A stretch of 64,000 bases of DNA from Rodentibacter sp. JRC1 (GTDB taxonomy: Bacteria; Pseudomonadota; Gammaproteobacteria; Enterobacterales; Pasteurellaceae). The stretch lies in contig NZ_BPWA01000001.1 in the NCBI RefSeq assembly GCF_020521555.1, positions 1,302,001 through 1,366,000 of the forward strand, given 5' to 3'. The notes beneath the pieces are model-generated. The model was not told the DNA's origin. It was given only the letters and a program-made list of their open reading frames with translations, and did not search any database. Of this stretch, positions 30,777 to 39,311 are shown piece by piece. The position numbers and the translations under genes were made by a program. Numbering within the stretch: position 1 is the stretch's first letter; every line of letters starts with the position of its first letter.

Positions 30777-32441
30777 TTAAGCCAATATCACCAAACCGCT
30801 GGAGCAAGGCTCGCCATCGGTTTTTAATTGGAATTTCATTCGTTGTTTAGGCGCTTCCCAATCCAATGTTAATTCCATTTCATCATTCGGGCGCAGAAAT
30901 TTCTGGAATTTGAGGTTATCAATTCGTGTAATCGTTTGGGAATGCTGAAAAAATTCATTAATTTTGTCGCTAATCCATTGCAATTCCACTACACCAGGCA
31001 CCAATGGAAAATTGGCGAAATGTCCTTTGAAATAAACCAAATCAAGAGGGACTTTACCCTGAAATACCTGTAGGTTTTCAGATTTTTCTTGGTTATGCCA
31101 AATTGGATCCCGTTGTTCTTGCCGGCAAGTTGCTTCAAACGCCAAACGGCTAATTTTAGATTGGCTATTACGTGGTAGTGTATCGCTAAATCGCCAAAAG
31201 CGTGGAATTGCCGTTTTCTCCTGATTTTTCGCCAAATGCGTTTTTAATGCTTCGATCACCGCTTTTCGCCCTTGCTCACGAAACAGTTCGATACCTTGTT
31301 CAGACAAGGCCAACCAGCAGGCAAGCCGTTGCTTTTCGGGGTGTTGTCCGATATAGCAATCGCACACCAATGGATTGGTCATTAAACCTTGTTCAATACC
31401 GGCAAGGGAAAGGCGTTTGTCGCCTAATTTAATAATTCGGTCCGCACGCCCTAACATTTCAAAGCAGTTTTCCGACAATTTGATGATATCTTCCGATTGT
31501 TCACGCCCGCTCACCCAATCCGCCTCAATCCATAAGGCAGAGCGTTCATCAACACCAATCGTTGCGGTTGGCATAGCTTGCCATAGGGTTGAACCCCGTC
31601 GGTAAGCAATAGCACCTGCCTCGGTTGAACCGTAAAAATCCGTAACGGGGAAACCCAGTGTCGTGTTGATTGCTTGCGCAATTTGACCGGAAAGCAAACC
31701 GCCGGCGGAAACAATGCCTTGTAAATTCGGAAAAGCCAAACGTTGCCAATCAATACTCGCCAGCATTGTCGGGCTACTAATCAGCACGGATTTTTTCGCA
31801 CGCTTGCACGCCAATGCCACATCTTCCGGATAGAACTGCTGTTTGCGCTCAATCTGCCAGCCCAGCACGAGCGGCATCATAATTTGGCAAATTAAGCCAT
31901 AAAGATGTTGAATACTGACGGTGCAAACCGAACGGACTTGATTGCCGGATTTAAAACCAAAGGTATCGGCACAAATTTGAGCGTTCCGCCACAGCTGCGC
32001 GGCGGTTTTTACAATCGTTTTTGGCGTGCCTGTGCTACCGGACGTTTTAAGCAAAAACGCACTATCCGACGAGAATTGATCGAGAGGGCGGTTTGGCAGA
32101 GTATATTGCCCATTCAAGGCAAATTCATCGAAAAAACAGACCGCACTTTTAATACCGCTTGAGACAATGTTAATTGGTGTATCAGTAAGCCATAACTCCG
32201 CTTGTCCTGCGGTCCATAGGATACTTTCTGAGGTGAAATTGGGTAATAACAAGGTGCGAACATTGGCGTGCCAGCAGGCAAGTAGCGTGCAAGCCAGTTT
32301 TGCGCCATCTTCAAACCATAGCGCAACAGCTTGGATTTCTCGACGTTGTAATTCGTTGACAATCTGCCAGACTCGTTGCTCAAAATCGGCAAAAGCCCAA
32401 TCGGGTGATTGAGCAATTAAATCGGTAGGTAAATAATTCAT
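30777..32441 (-). CDS. Fused AMP ligase and hotdog dehydratase
   Basis: A 554-residue two-domain protein. Residues ~1-440 form an ANL adenylating domain with KTSGSTGTPKTIVK (132-145), FYGSTEAG and LPRNSQSKI. Residues ~455-554 form a FabA/FabZ-like hotdog with GHFANFPLVPG (from 473). In E. coli and Xenorhabdus these roles are separate (ApeH ligase, ApeI dehydratase). Here one chain would both load the aryl starter on ACP and dehydrate 3-hydroxyacyl intermediates. It follows the ACP pair directly, fitting that partnership. Confidence 0.88.
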   Translation of the reverse strand: MNYLPTDLIAQSPDWAFADFEQRVWQIVNELQRREIQAVALWFEDGAKLACTLLACWHANVRTLLLPNFTSESILWTAGQAELWLTDTPINIVSSGIKSAVCFFDEFALNGQYTLPNRPLDQFSSDSAFLLKTSGSTGTPKTIVKTAAQLWRNAQICADTFGFKSGNQVRSVCTVSIQHLYGLICQIMMPLVLGWQIERKQQFYPEDVALACKRAKKSVLISSPTMLASIDWQRLAFPNLQGIVSAGGLLSGQIAQAINTTLGFPVTDFYGSTEAGAIAYRRGSTLWQAMPTATIGVDERSALWIEADWVSGREQSEDIIKLSENCFEMLGRADRIIKLGDKRLSLAGIEQGLMTNPLVCDCYIGQHPEKQRLACWLALSEQGIELFREQGRKAVIEALKTHLAKNQEKTAIPRFWRFSDTLPRNSQSKISRLAFEATCRQEQRDPIWHNQEKSENLQVFQGKVPLDLVYFKGHFANFPLVPGVVELQWISDKINEFFQHSQTITRIDNLKFQKFLRPNDEMELTLDWEAPKQRMKFQLKTDGEPCSSGLVILA

Positions 32442-32456
32442 TGGGCGATCAGTAAT

Positions 32457-32711
32457 TTACTCTGTCTGCGTTTGACTGATTTTTGCCACAGCTTGCACCA
32501 CATCGGCAACGGTGCGCACATTACGGAAATCTTCCGCTTGTAATTTATGCCCGGTTTCACGTTTGATATGATCGATTAAATCAATCGCATCAATGCTGTC
32601 GATCTCTAAATCTTCATACAAGTTGGTCTCCGGCGTAATACTTTTGGGATCGACTTCAAACAGGGTTTCCAGTGCGTTCACTAACAGGGTTTGGATTTCT
32701 TGTTCAGTCAT
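32457..32711 (-). CDS. Acyl carrier protein 2 of the aryl polyene cluster
   Basis: An 84-residue ACP with the phosphopantetheine serine in EIDSIDAIDLIDHIKRETG. The start at 32711 (MTEQEIQTLLVNALETLF) is chosen over a longer open frame because of the family length and the AAGGA ribosome-binding site. Stop and start to the preceding ACP are four bases apart. Corresponds to the ApeE/ApeF pair. Confidence 0.92.
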   Translation of the reverse strand: MTEQEIQTLLVNALETLFEVDPKSITPETNLYEDLEIDSIDAIDLIDHIKRETGHKLQAEDFRNVRTVADVVQAVAKISQTQTE

Positions 32712-32715
32712 AGGA

Positions 32716-32973
32716 TTATTCCTTAGTGGCACGAATAAATGCGGCAAGGGTTGCAACACTTTCAAAGTGGTCACGCAAATTTTGTTTTTCACTGTCTAAT
32801 TGCAAACCAAAGGTTTTTTGTACGGCCAACCCCAATTCAAGGGCATCCACTGAATCTAAACCTAAGCCCTCATCACCAAATAAAGCGGCTTCGGTATCAA
32901 TGTCCTCCACACTCATATCTTCCAGCCCAAGACTATCAATAATTAACTGTTTTAATTGTTGTTCGAGTTCCAT
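32716..32973 (-). CDS. Acyl carrier protein 1 of the aryl polyene cluster
   Basis: An 85-residue ACP. The modification site serine is in GLGLDSVDALELGLAVQ near residue 41, where 4'-phosphopantetheine would carry the growing polyene. No phosphopantetheinyl transferase is visible in the window, so the host enzyme must act. It lies tightly between the acyltransferase and second ACP genes. Confidence 0.92.
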   Translation of the reverse strand: MELEQQLKQLIIDSLGLEDMSVEDIDTEAALFGDEGLGLDSVDALELGLAVQKTFGLQLDSEKQNLRDHFESVATLAAFIRATKE

Positions 32974-32982
32974 TTTTTGTCC

Positions 32983-33747
32983 TTATATTGATTGGGTATG
33001 TGAATTAAATAACTGTTCTAATTGCTTTTTCAAACGGCGTGATGCAATAGGTAATGAGGCCTCCCTTAACAAAGTTTGCGGATCAATATCATCGCAAACC
33101 GTTAAATCGTAAGTAATTTTTTTCACGGGTATTTTATACCAAGGCTGCCCTTTTTTAAAATTCGGCGGTGACATTTTTATCACCACCGGCGTAATCACGT
33201 TGGCACTACGCAATCCGATAGAAACCGCCCCACGATGTAAATTTACCACGCCGTCCCAGCCTGTTCTTGTGCCTTCGGGGAAAAGCAATAAGGCTTCATT
33301 TTGCAAAATGTGATGGCTTTTTTCCAACACTTCTTCGCTTTCGGTATTTGGCAAAAAACCGCTGGCAAGGATTGGCGCGACCAAAATCGGGTTATTGAGT
33401 AAATCTTGTTTAACAATACAATTTAATCGGCTTTCTTTTGCAATAATTAACACTACATCTAATAATGACGGGTGGTTGGCAATAATTAATTGCCCTGTTC
33501 TACCTAATTTTTCAAAGCCGTGATAATTGACTTCCAATACACCGGACCATTGGGCGTAACGAACAAAGTATCCCCAAATTATTCCAACCCAACGTCGTGC
33601 TTTTAATTGGGTTTCAAGATCGTTTTGTTGTGGATTACATGTGTAAGGCAGCAAAACAATGCGAAAAATAACGCCGGCAAAGGCAAATAAGACAAAGCCA
33701 AACATCGTACCGAAAAAACGGCGTAATCGGTTTAATTTTTCTGCCAT
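32983..33747 (-). CDS. 1-acylglycerol-3-phosphate-type acyltransferase
   Basis: A 254-residue PlsC-like acyltransferase with one N-terminal membrane helix, the catalytic HX4D motif in NHPSLLDVV and the substrate motif FPEGTRTG. Corresponds in role to ApeD. It could transfer the polyene or a fatty acid to a lipid acceptor. Start 33747 is favoured by AAGGTG seven bases upstream; it overlaps the preceding stop by 16 bases. Confidence 0.87.
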   Translation of the reverse strand: MAEKLNRLRRFFGTMFGFVLFAFAGVIFRIVLLPYTCNPQQNDLETQLKARRWVGIIWGYFVRYAQWSGVLEVNYHGFEKLGRTGQLIIANHPSLLDVVLIIAKESRLNCIVKQDLLNNPILVAPILASGFLPNTESEEVLEKSHHILQNEALLLFPEGTRTGWDGVVNLHRGAVSIGLRSANVITPVVIKMSPPNFKKGQPWYKIPVKKITYDLTVCDDIDPQTLLREASLPIASRRLKKQLEQLFNSHTQSI

Positions 33748-34484
33748 TGCCACACCTTATCATTTGCGCTGCCGGTTTGCCATTTTTCGCTTTGCAGATA
33801 ATGCTGCCGAACCCATGCCAACGCATTATCTTTTGCCAAAAGTGCGGTCGAATTCTCTGCATTTTTTGCCACTAAGCTCAACTGATATTGTTCACCCTTC
33901 GTCACTACTAACGCTAATGCATAAGCAAAAGGCTGACGAAAAACCGGCTTAGCATTATAGCTTTCCAATAACGGACTTTCCGCCACCACAACCAACACTT
34001 TTTGATGACTCTCATTCAAGAGCAAGTAGGCTTCCAGCAATGCCGCTTCTAAATTGTCACGTTGTGCCGTAATGGAGACGGTTTCTGTCGTTACCTGGCG
34101 AAACTCAGACCACTGCCCAACCAGCGCATTATGTACCGATAAACTAAATGACGTCGGCGAAACATCCCCTTCCTGCAATAGTGTATGCCACAGCCCGAAA
34201 CTACGATTAATTTCGCTATTACTAGAAGCATACACCACTGGAATATTTGCCTGTTCAGGCGGAAGCAACTCCCACGCCGCTTCCAAAAAAAGCCGAGCCG
34301 AATCACTTAAACGACGACGTTTCATCGGTGGCAGAAAAGTTAGTTTCGGGGAAAAATCCTGCCAATTTTTAGCATTTTCCTCCCAATACTGTTCTCCTTG
34401 CTGCCAATCAGCAATGGAAAGCTGTTTATTTGTTACAACCTTCCAAGCCTGAACATTAAATGTAAATTTACAATGTGTTGTCAT
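33732..34484 (-). CDS. Chain-length-factor-like ketosynthase subunit
   Basis: A 250-residue protein of the beta-ketoacyl synthase N-terminal-like family (Ketoacyl-synt_2 type). The position of the active-site cysteine reads SITAQRDNLEAALL, with Gln/Arg instead of Cys, a hallmark of chain-length factors. Corresponds to ApeC, reported to pair with the ketosynthase ApeO. It is only a half-length KS. It ends by overlapping the acyltransferase start. Confidence 0.8.
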   Translation of the reverse strand: MTTHCKFTFNVQAWKVVTNKQLSIADWQQGEQYWEENAKNWQDFSPKLTFLPPMKRRRLSDSARLFLEAAWELLPPEQANIPVVYASSNSEINRSFGLWHTLLQEGDVSPTSFSLSVHNALVGQWSEFRQVTTETVSITAQRDNLEAALLEAYLLLNESHQKVLVVVAESPLLESYNAKPVFRQPFAYALALVVTKGEQYQLSLVAKNAENSTALLAKDNALAWVRQHYLQSEKWQTGSANDKVWQWQKN

Positions 34485-34493
34485 AGTAAATTA

Positions 34494-34937
34494 TTAGTAG
34501 TTCTTGAATAACTCTGCAATCATTTTATCAAACTGACCTTGAATACCGACTTGTTTTGCGATCGCTTTTTCATCACCACGATAACGATAAGAAATTTCGC
34601 CAATCGTATTTAGTGTTTCATCTGAACGCTCACGTAGCACTAAATGACCACGAACGATAAGTTCTTTATTCCCTTTTAGCGCACTCACAAGTACATACTT
34701 ACAATTTTCAGGAATTTTAACCCCTTCATAAGTAACCGTTTTTATACCTTTTTTTGCCAGGCTTTTTTCTATCAATCCAGCAATTTCTTTCGGGGTAAAA
34801 TTAAGAGAAGTGCGTTGTTCACGAACACAAACAGAAGTTAAATCAGCCCGTTTTTCCGCTGGACTACTCCCCGTTAAACCCGATGCACACCCGGCTAAAA
34901 TTGCACTTGTAAGTAAGGTAAAAATTAACTTTCTCAT
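34494..34937 (-). CDS. Sbal_3080-like lipoprotein
   Basis: A 147-residue protein with a lipoprotein signal (LLTSAILAGC near residue 17) and a mature domain with KIPENCKYVLVSALKGNKE and LVLRERSDETLNTIGEISYRY. It resembles the small Sbal_3080-type lipoprotein family of unknown function. It sits 9 bases before the chain-length-factor gene but is separated by about 75 bases from the gene upstream, so a promoter may lie there. Confidence 0.7.
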   Translation of the reverse strand: MRKLIFTLLTSAILAGCASGLTGSSPAEKRADLTSVCVREQRTSLNFTPKEIAGLIEKSLAKKGIKTVTYEGVKIPENCKYVLVSALKGNKELIVRGHLVLRERSDETLNTIGEISYRYRGDEKAIAKQVGIQGQFDKMIAELFKNY

Positions 34938-35013
34938 AATGAACTCTCCATCTAATTAAAATGCGTATTAGTTTACACGAAATTTAACTATCAACCAATA
35001 TAACCGAAGGGGC

Positions 35014-35496
35014 TTATTCGCTCTTTACAACCCACCAAATACTTTCATCCTGCTGATTCTGTCGATAGCCTTCAAATACCCAACCGATAAGCGCCGTTTG
35101 ATCAGGTGCCAAATCTAATTCGGCAAGTTCAAACAGTTTTGTCAATTGTTTTTTTTCCATTGCTAGAAAAACGCTGACACCTTGTAAATGCAAGGTTTGA
35201 GCAATGTGAAATACCGCCGCATTATTGATATTTGCCATAAAATCCAACGGACTAGGTAACTGTTGTTGCATTAAATGATCAAACATCTTTTGAAATTTGG
35301 TCGGTGAATTAAAACTTGAGCCTAAATAGACCGCACTTTCTTCATTAACATAGTCCTTCAAACTCAATGCGCCAAGCAATGCCAGTTGAGTAAAACGGCT
35401 TAAGCGACGAGCTTCGACCCCTTGCGTTTTTAATCGACTGCGAAGGGCTTTATCATCCAGCCATTCTTTTAATTGAAATTCTGCGATTACTTCCAT
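35014..35496 (-). CDS. Ketosynthase-like fragment protein without active-site cysteine
   Basis: A 160-residue protein resembling the N-terminal half of a ketosynthase: AVYLGSSFNSPTKFQKMF and PSPLDFMANINNAAVFHIAQ match the region ahead of the active site. No cysteine-containing nucleophile elbow is present. It could be a second chain-length-factor-like partner for the ketosynthase whose stop it overlaps by ten bases. ATG 35496 is used; GTG 35508 is an alternative. Function inferred from similarity and coupling only. Confidence 0.65.
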   Translation of the reverse strand: MEVIAEFQLKEWLDDKALRSRLKTQGVEARRLSRFTQLALLGALSLKDYVNEESAVYLGSSFNSPTKFQKMFDHLMQQQLPSPLDFMANINNAAVFHIAQTLHLQGVSVFLAMEKKQLTKLFELAELDLAPDQTALIGWVFEGYRQNQQDESIWWVVKSE

Positions 35497-36446
35497 TGCA
35501 ACACCCACCCGACATTACTGCCGCCGAAGCCGAGAAAATAATTCAACACGACAAGCGGTCGATTTTCAGCATTATTTTGCAATTGTTCCAATAGCCATGC
35601 GGTTTCCAATGCACCGCTTGCCCCTAGCGTATGCCCAAGCACTTTTTTCGGCAAAAAGTGCGGCCGATTTGGGAACTGTTTTTGTAATAATGTCTGTTCG
35701 ACCTCATCGAAATCGCCGCCAACAAAATGCGGTTTAATGGCAGAAATCTCACTTGGTAAGCGGTCGGATTTTTGTAAAATTTTGCAAATCAAGTGCTCCA
35801 ATGCCGCTTCACTATTATTTGTCAAACTAGCGTGATCGGTCAGGCTTGCCACGCCTAAAATCCGACAATCGGACGGCTGCTTACTCAACGCCACACACCC
35901 CATTCCTTCACCTAAAATAATGCCTTTTTCCGCCGGATGTTGAGCAAGCAATCCCATTGCCTGAAAATGCTCAAAAGTGAGACGGTTAAACATCTCAAAG
36001 CCTAAAACCAGCGCCTTATCACATTTTCCTTGCGCAAGCATTTTTACCGCATAACCCATCGCTTGTGCGGAAGAAGTGCAAGAAGTGGCAAAATTAAATA
36101 CTTTAGTACCGTATTTTTGCTGAAGATAATTGCCAATCACTGCGATATTAGGTTCGCTTGGTAAAAGCTGCCGGTGTACAAAGTGATACTCGCAATCGGC
36201 AATCGTATAAGCGGTCGAGCCAAGCAAAATCGGCATTTCCGCCAATTCAGACAGATGCCAACCGGCCTGTAATAGACACTGCTCAATTTGTTGTTCAATC
36301 AAACTATAGAGCTGTGTCAAACTCAACAACGGCTGTTCAAACGCCGAAAAATAAGGCAATTCAACCGATTGCCCTAATTGAAGTTCGGTGCGATTTCGGC
36401 AAGTTTTTGCAGAAAGATGACCGCTTGCATTGAGATAAACCGCCAT
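35487..36446 (-). CDS. Ketosynthase of the resorcinol/flexirubin-like module
   Basis: A 319-residue, short beta-ketoacyl synthase. It retains the nucleophile Cys in FATSCTSSAQAMG, a His in IKPHFVGGDFDEVE where the usual HGTGT loop is altered, and Lys/His in KKVLGHTLGASGALE, so the Cys-His-His triad appears present. It shares one base with the preceding ACP gene and overlaps the KS-like gene after it. In flexirubin-type clusters an ACP and KS accompany DarA/DarB; it may make the acyl chain used for the resorcinol. Confidence 0.8.
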   Translation of the reverse strand: MAVYLNASGHLSAKTCRNRTELQLGQSVELPYFSAFEQPLLSLTQLYSLIEQQIEQCLLQAGWHLSELAEMPILLGSTAYTIADCEYHFVHRQLLPSEPNIAVIGNYLQQKYGTKVFNFATSCTSSAQAMGYAVKMLAQGKCDKALVLGFEMFNRLTFEHFQAMGLLAQHPAEKGIILGEGMGCVALSKQPSDCRILGVASLTDHASLTNNSEAALEHLICKILQKSDRLPSEISAIKPHFVGGDFDEVEQTLLQKQFPNRPHFLPKKVLGHTLGASGALETAWLLEQLQNNAENRPLVVLNYFLGFGGSNVGWVLQWK

Positions 36447-36730
36447 TATTGATGTTCCGCTCGAATAAATTTCGCCAAATCCGCTACATTCATCATATGC
36501 TTCCGCACCATCCGGTCGCCTTGTAAACGAACCTTAAAATGCGCCTGCAACGCCACCGCAATTTGCAACGCATCCAGTGAATCCAACTGAATCCGGCTCT
36601 GATCACCGAATAATGGTTCTGTATCGCTAATTTCATCAGGCTCGAAATCCTCTTTTTCCGATTCCTGCACAATGAGTTTTTTAAGTTCTAATTCAAGTAA
36701 TTGAGGTTCTAAGGTAAATTGATAGTTCAT
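36446..36730 (-). CDS. Acyl carrier protein 3 (resorcinol module)
   Basis: A 94-residue ACP with phosphopantetheine serine in IQLDSLDALQIAVALQ near residue 53. It is separate from the ACP pair at 32.5-33.0 kb and immediately precedes the 319-residue ketosynthase, suggesting a dedicated carrier for a second acyl chain. A pair of palindromic repeats lies between it and the ABC permease. Confidence 0.88.
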   Translation of the reverse strand: MNYQFTLEPQLLELELKKLIVQESEKEDFEPDEISDTEPLFGDQSRIQLDSLDALQIAVALQAHFKVRLQGDRMVRKHMMNVADLAKFIRAEHQ

Positions 36731-36736
36731 TATATG

Positions 36737-36805
36737 TAGGGTGCGTTTGCTAACGCACCGTTTTCCTTCTCTATGTTGAAATGGTGCGTTGGTAAACGCA
36801 CCCTA
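36737..36805. repeat. Paired palindromic repeat, GGTGCGTT family
   Basis: Two inverted units, TAGGGTGCGTTTGCTAACG and its mirror, at 36737-36759 and 36783-36805. They fill the gap between the ABC permease stop and the ACP stop/start region. The same family flanks PACE (22.4 kb) and darA/darB (42.9 kb). Confidence 0.8.
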
Positions 36806-36807
36806 CG

Positions 36808-38052
36808 TTAAAATCGCACTTGTTTTTTGAGTTGCTGCTGATAAACCACTGCGGCAAGTCCAATCATTAACACACCAAAAGCGGTCAATTTTGCCAAATA
36901 ATTTGCAATTTGTGATAAATCGTACTGGTTAAGGAGCAAATTTTGGAAACCGTTCAACGCCCAGCCCATCGGTGAAAATTCGGCAATCGCTTGCATTATT
37001 TCAGGCATCACATAAGTCGGCACCATAATGCCACCAATTGCCGCCATAATAATAATGCCTCCACCGCCCAACACCACTGCGTGTTCGGTGGTACGAGCAA
37101 TCACGCTCACCAATAAACCGTAACCCAATGCCGAAAGGCTGACTGCCATTGCTAATACGCCATAATGCCACTCTGTTCCCGTAAGCGAAAATGCCGGCAT
37201 TTCAAGACGAGGAAGCACAAAATAACCTAACGCAACCATACCGATAAATTGTAACTGATTGATCAAAAAATAAGGTATCAACTTTGCCACAATCAGCTTA
37301 AATGCAGAGGCTCTCGCCATTCTCAAACGGGTAATGGTGTTGGTTTGTCGCTCCATCGCCATCACATTCGAGAGCGGAATCATAATAAAAAACATCCCGA
37401 AGATCAGCCACGCCGGCACGCTATGTTGCACCGAGTTCGGTTTTTCCACTTCTTTGCCCTGACGATTAAGATAGATCTCCTGCCATAAATCTTTGGCTAA
37501 ATAGGCGTTAATCTTATCAAATTTTTTATCTAAATCTTGATTAACTTTTTTCTCTATCTGTTTGATTGGTTTGTGCTTATTGTTCTCAAGCCGGATATGA
37601 CTATCAGCAAGATAGCGTTCAATTCGCTCACGGCTATAGTGCTTTTGCAAAATACCTTTCACACCTAACAACCAGCTGCGATCTGCGCTCGGATTAAGCC
37701 AGAGTTGTAACGGTTTTTCCGCCGAAAGTGCGGTCGTTTTTTCATTAAAATTTGCAATAAGCAACTCAAATTTGCCCGCTTGTAATTCGGTTTGATAATG
37801 AGAAAGCTCGGCAATATCCGCCTGTCTCACCGCCAGATTTTCATTTTTTAATGCGTGAAAAAATGCACTGTTGAGCGGATTTTCTGCCTCACCCAACAGC
37901 ACAATCTCCGCTTTATGGCTAAGCTCGTTATCATTACTCAATGCCGCTGACATAATCAACATAAATAAAATCGGCATAATAAACAGCACCGCCACCCCGT
38001 GTAGATCGCGGCTTAATAAGCGGAGTTCTTTGAAGATTGAAGCAATTAGCAC
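36808..38052 (-). CDS. ABC-2 type exporter permease
   Basis: A 414-residue permease with one N-terminal helix, a periplasmic domain of about 180 residues and a C-terminal bundle of about five helices, the ABC2_membrane_3-like layout. It overlaps the ATPase gene by seven bases. ABC permease-ATPase pairs of this type occur in flexirubin-type clusters, where they are taken to export pigment or precursor. The cargo here is inferred. Confidence 0.85.
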   Translation of the reverse strand: MLIASIFKELRLLSRDLHGVAVLFIMPILFMLIMSAALSNDNELSHKAEIVLLGEAENPLNSAFFHALKNENLAVRQADIAELSHYQTELQAGKFELLIANFNEKTTALSAEKPLQLWLNPSADRSWLLGVKGILQKHYSRERIERYLADSHIRLENNKHKPIKQIEKKVNQDLDKKFDKINAYLAKDLWQEIYLNRQGKEVEKPNSVQHSVPAWLIFGMFFIMIPLSNVMAMERQTNTITRLRMARASAFKLIVAKLIPYFLINQLQFIGMVALGYFVLPRLEMPAFSLTGTEWHYGVLAMAVSLSALGYGLLVSVIARTTEHAVVLGGGGIIIMAAIGGIMVPTYVMPEIMQAIAEFSPMGWALNGFQNLLLNQYDLSQIANYLAKLTAFGVLMIGLAAVVYQQQLKKQVRF

Positions 38053-38768
38053 GAATTTCCTACCTGTTTATCCAAAAAATCTAAGTAAAATTTCTCAAGC
38101 GGTTGGTTTCCGATAATTTCTTGCAAATCGCCCTGATAAATCAACTTTCCTTCATTTAACAGCACTAATTGCGAACAAAGTTGCTCGATTTCTTGCAAAT
38201 AATGCGAAGTATAAATCACTGTCACGCCTTGCTTCGTCAGCTCCGCTACACTGTTTAAAATAAACTGGCGAGATTGCGGATCAATCCCTACAGTAATTTC
38301 ATCAAGGAAAATCACTTTCGGGCGGTTAATCAACCCAATCGCAAAATTTAAACGACGTTTTAAACCGCCCGACAAATGCTTGGCAAGTTTACTTTTATGA
38401 GAGGTCAGCCCTGTCTTTTCCAGCAATTCCAACAACCAATTTTTATCCGCAATATCATAAAGTGCGGCGAAAAATTTCAGATTTTCCCACACCGTTAAAA
38501 GCGGATAAAAGGCAAAATCCTGTGGAACTAGCGAAATTTGATGGCGTTGTTGCTTAGTCAATGTATCAAACGGCACACCCTCAAATAAAATCTCGCCTTG
38601 CTGCACCGATTGCAACCCGGTCAAAAGCGACATCAACGTCGTTTTCCCCGCACCGTTAGGACCGAGTAGGCCTACGGCGGAGCCTTGCGTAATATGCAAG
38701 TTGATATTTTGCAAAGCAGATGTTTGAGCGTTGGGGTAGCGGTGGTTTAGGTTTGTTATTTTAATCAT
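38046..38768 (-). CDS. ABC exporter ATP-binding protein
   Basis: A 240-residue ABC ATPase with Walker A GPNGAGKTT near residue 38, signature LSGGLKRRL, Walker B VIFLDEITVGID and switch His in YTSHYLQEIE. ATG 38768 is used, with GGAAG upstream; a TTG one codon earlier is less likely. The start overlaps the end of the degraded REP-associated transposase reading frame, so that remnant sits in its leader. Confidence 0.9.
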   Translation of the reverse strand: MIKITNLNHRYPNAQTSALQNINLHITQGSAVGLLGPNGAGKTTLMSLLTGLQSVQQGEILFEGVPFDTLTKQQRHQISLVPQDFAFYPLLTVWENLKFFAALYDIADKNWLLELLEKTGLTSHKSKLAKHLSGGLKRRLNFAIGLINRPKVIFLDEITVGIDPQSRQFILNSVAELTKQGVTVIYTSHYLQEIEQLCSQLVLLNEGKLIYQGDLQEIIGNQPLEKFYLDFLDKQVGNSC

Positions 38769-39263
38769 CAATCTTCCGTAGGGGCGGGTCCTGTGCCCGC
38801 CTGAAATGGTTCTGCTATATACAATTTATCTAACGCCCAATTTATTGGATTAGTTTCTATATATTCCGCAATCATTAAATAATCTTTTTCATCACGAACA
38901 ATATGTTCATAATAACTCCGTTGCCATAATTTCTTGTTAAATGGTTGCCAATTATTTTGTTTTACATTTCTAATATATTCAACATTCGTTCGAGATTTAA
39001 AGTGTTGAATGATATCGAATAATGAATGGCGAATTAAGTGAGATTCATTTTCAAACTGAAGAATAAAATGGATATGATTAGGCATAATGACATAATCCAA
39101 ATATTTTACCCGCAGCGTTTAATTCCATTTTCTCATTTGAAATGTGACCAAATAAACATAAGCGATCTTGCACACAAATAGTAATGAAATATAACCCATT
39201 TTCGGAATAATCGTAGTGTTGTAAACGGATTATTTTGCGTTGTGGTAAATGTTGTTTATTCAT
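38768..39263 (-). pseudogene. Frameshifted REP-associated tyrosine transposase (RAYT)
   Basis: Two frames on the minus strand together resemble a Y1/HUH transposase of the REP-associated class. The 5' frame gives NGLYFITICVQDRLCLFG and MELNAAGK, then runs into a stop. The other frame resumes at DYVIMPNHIHFILQ, with the metal-binding HIH, and SYYEHIVRDEKDYLMIAEYIETNP. About 20 expected codons between AGK and DYVIMPNHIH are missing with a frame change, so it should be inactive. Inverted GGGGCGGG palindromes lie at both ends (38778-38801 and 39284-39309). The last codons (PFQAGTGPAPTED) are encoded by the palindrome itself. Confidence 0.85.
38778..38801. repeat. REP palindrome, GGGGCGGG family, 3' end of the transposase remnant
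   Basis: GTAGGGGCGGGTCCTGTG then CCCGCC forms a small GC-rich hairpin (GGCGGG / CCCGCC). It overlaps the transposase C-terminus and the leader of the ABC ATPase gene. Its partner at 39284 is in opposite orientation. Confidence 0.8.
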
Positions 39264-39283
39264 ATCTGTTTCGGCAATCATTT

Positions 39284-39309
39284 CGGGCGGGTACAGAACC
39301 CGCCCCTAC
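39284..39309. repeat. REP palindrome, GGGGCGGG family, 5' end of the transposase remnant
   Basis: CGGGCGGGTACAGAACCCGC then CCCTAC, the inverted partner of the copy at 38778. It lies between the BtrH_N gene stop (39312) and the transposase start (39263). Confidence 0.8.
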
Positions 39310-39311
39310 AT

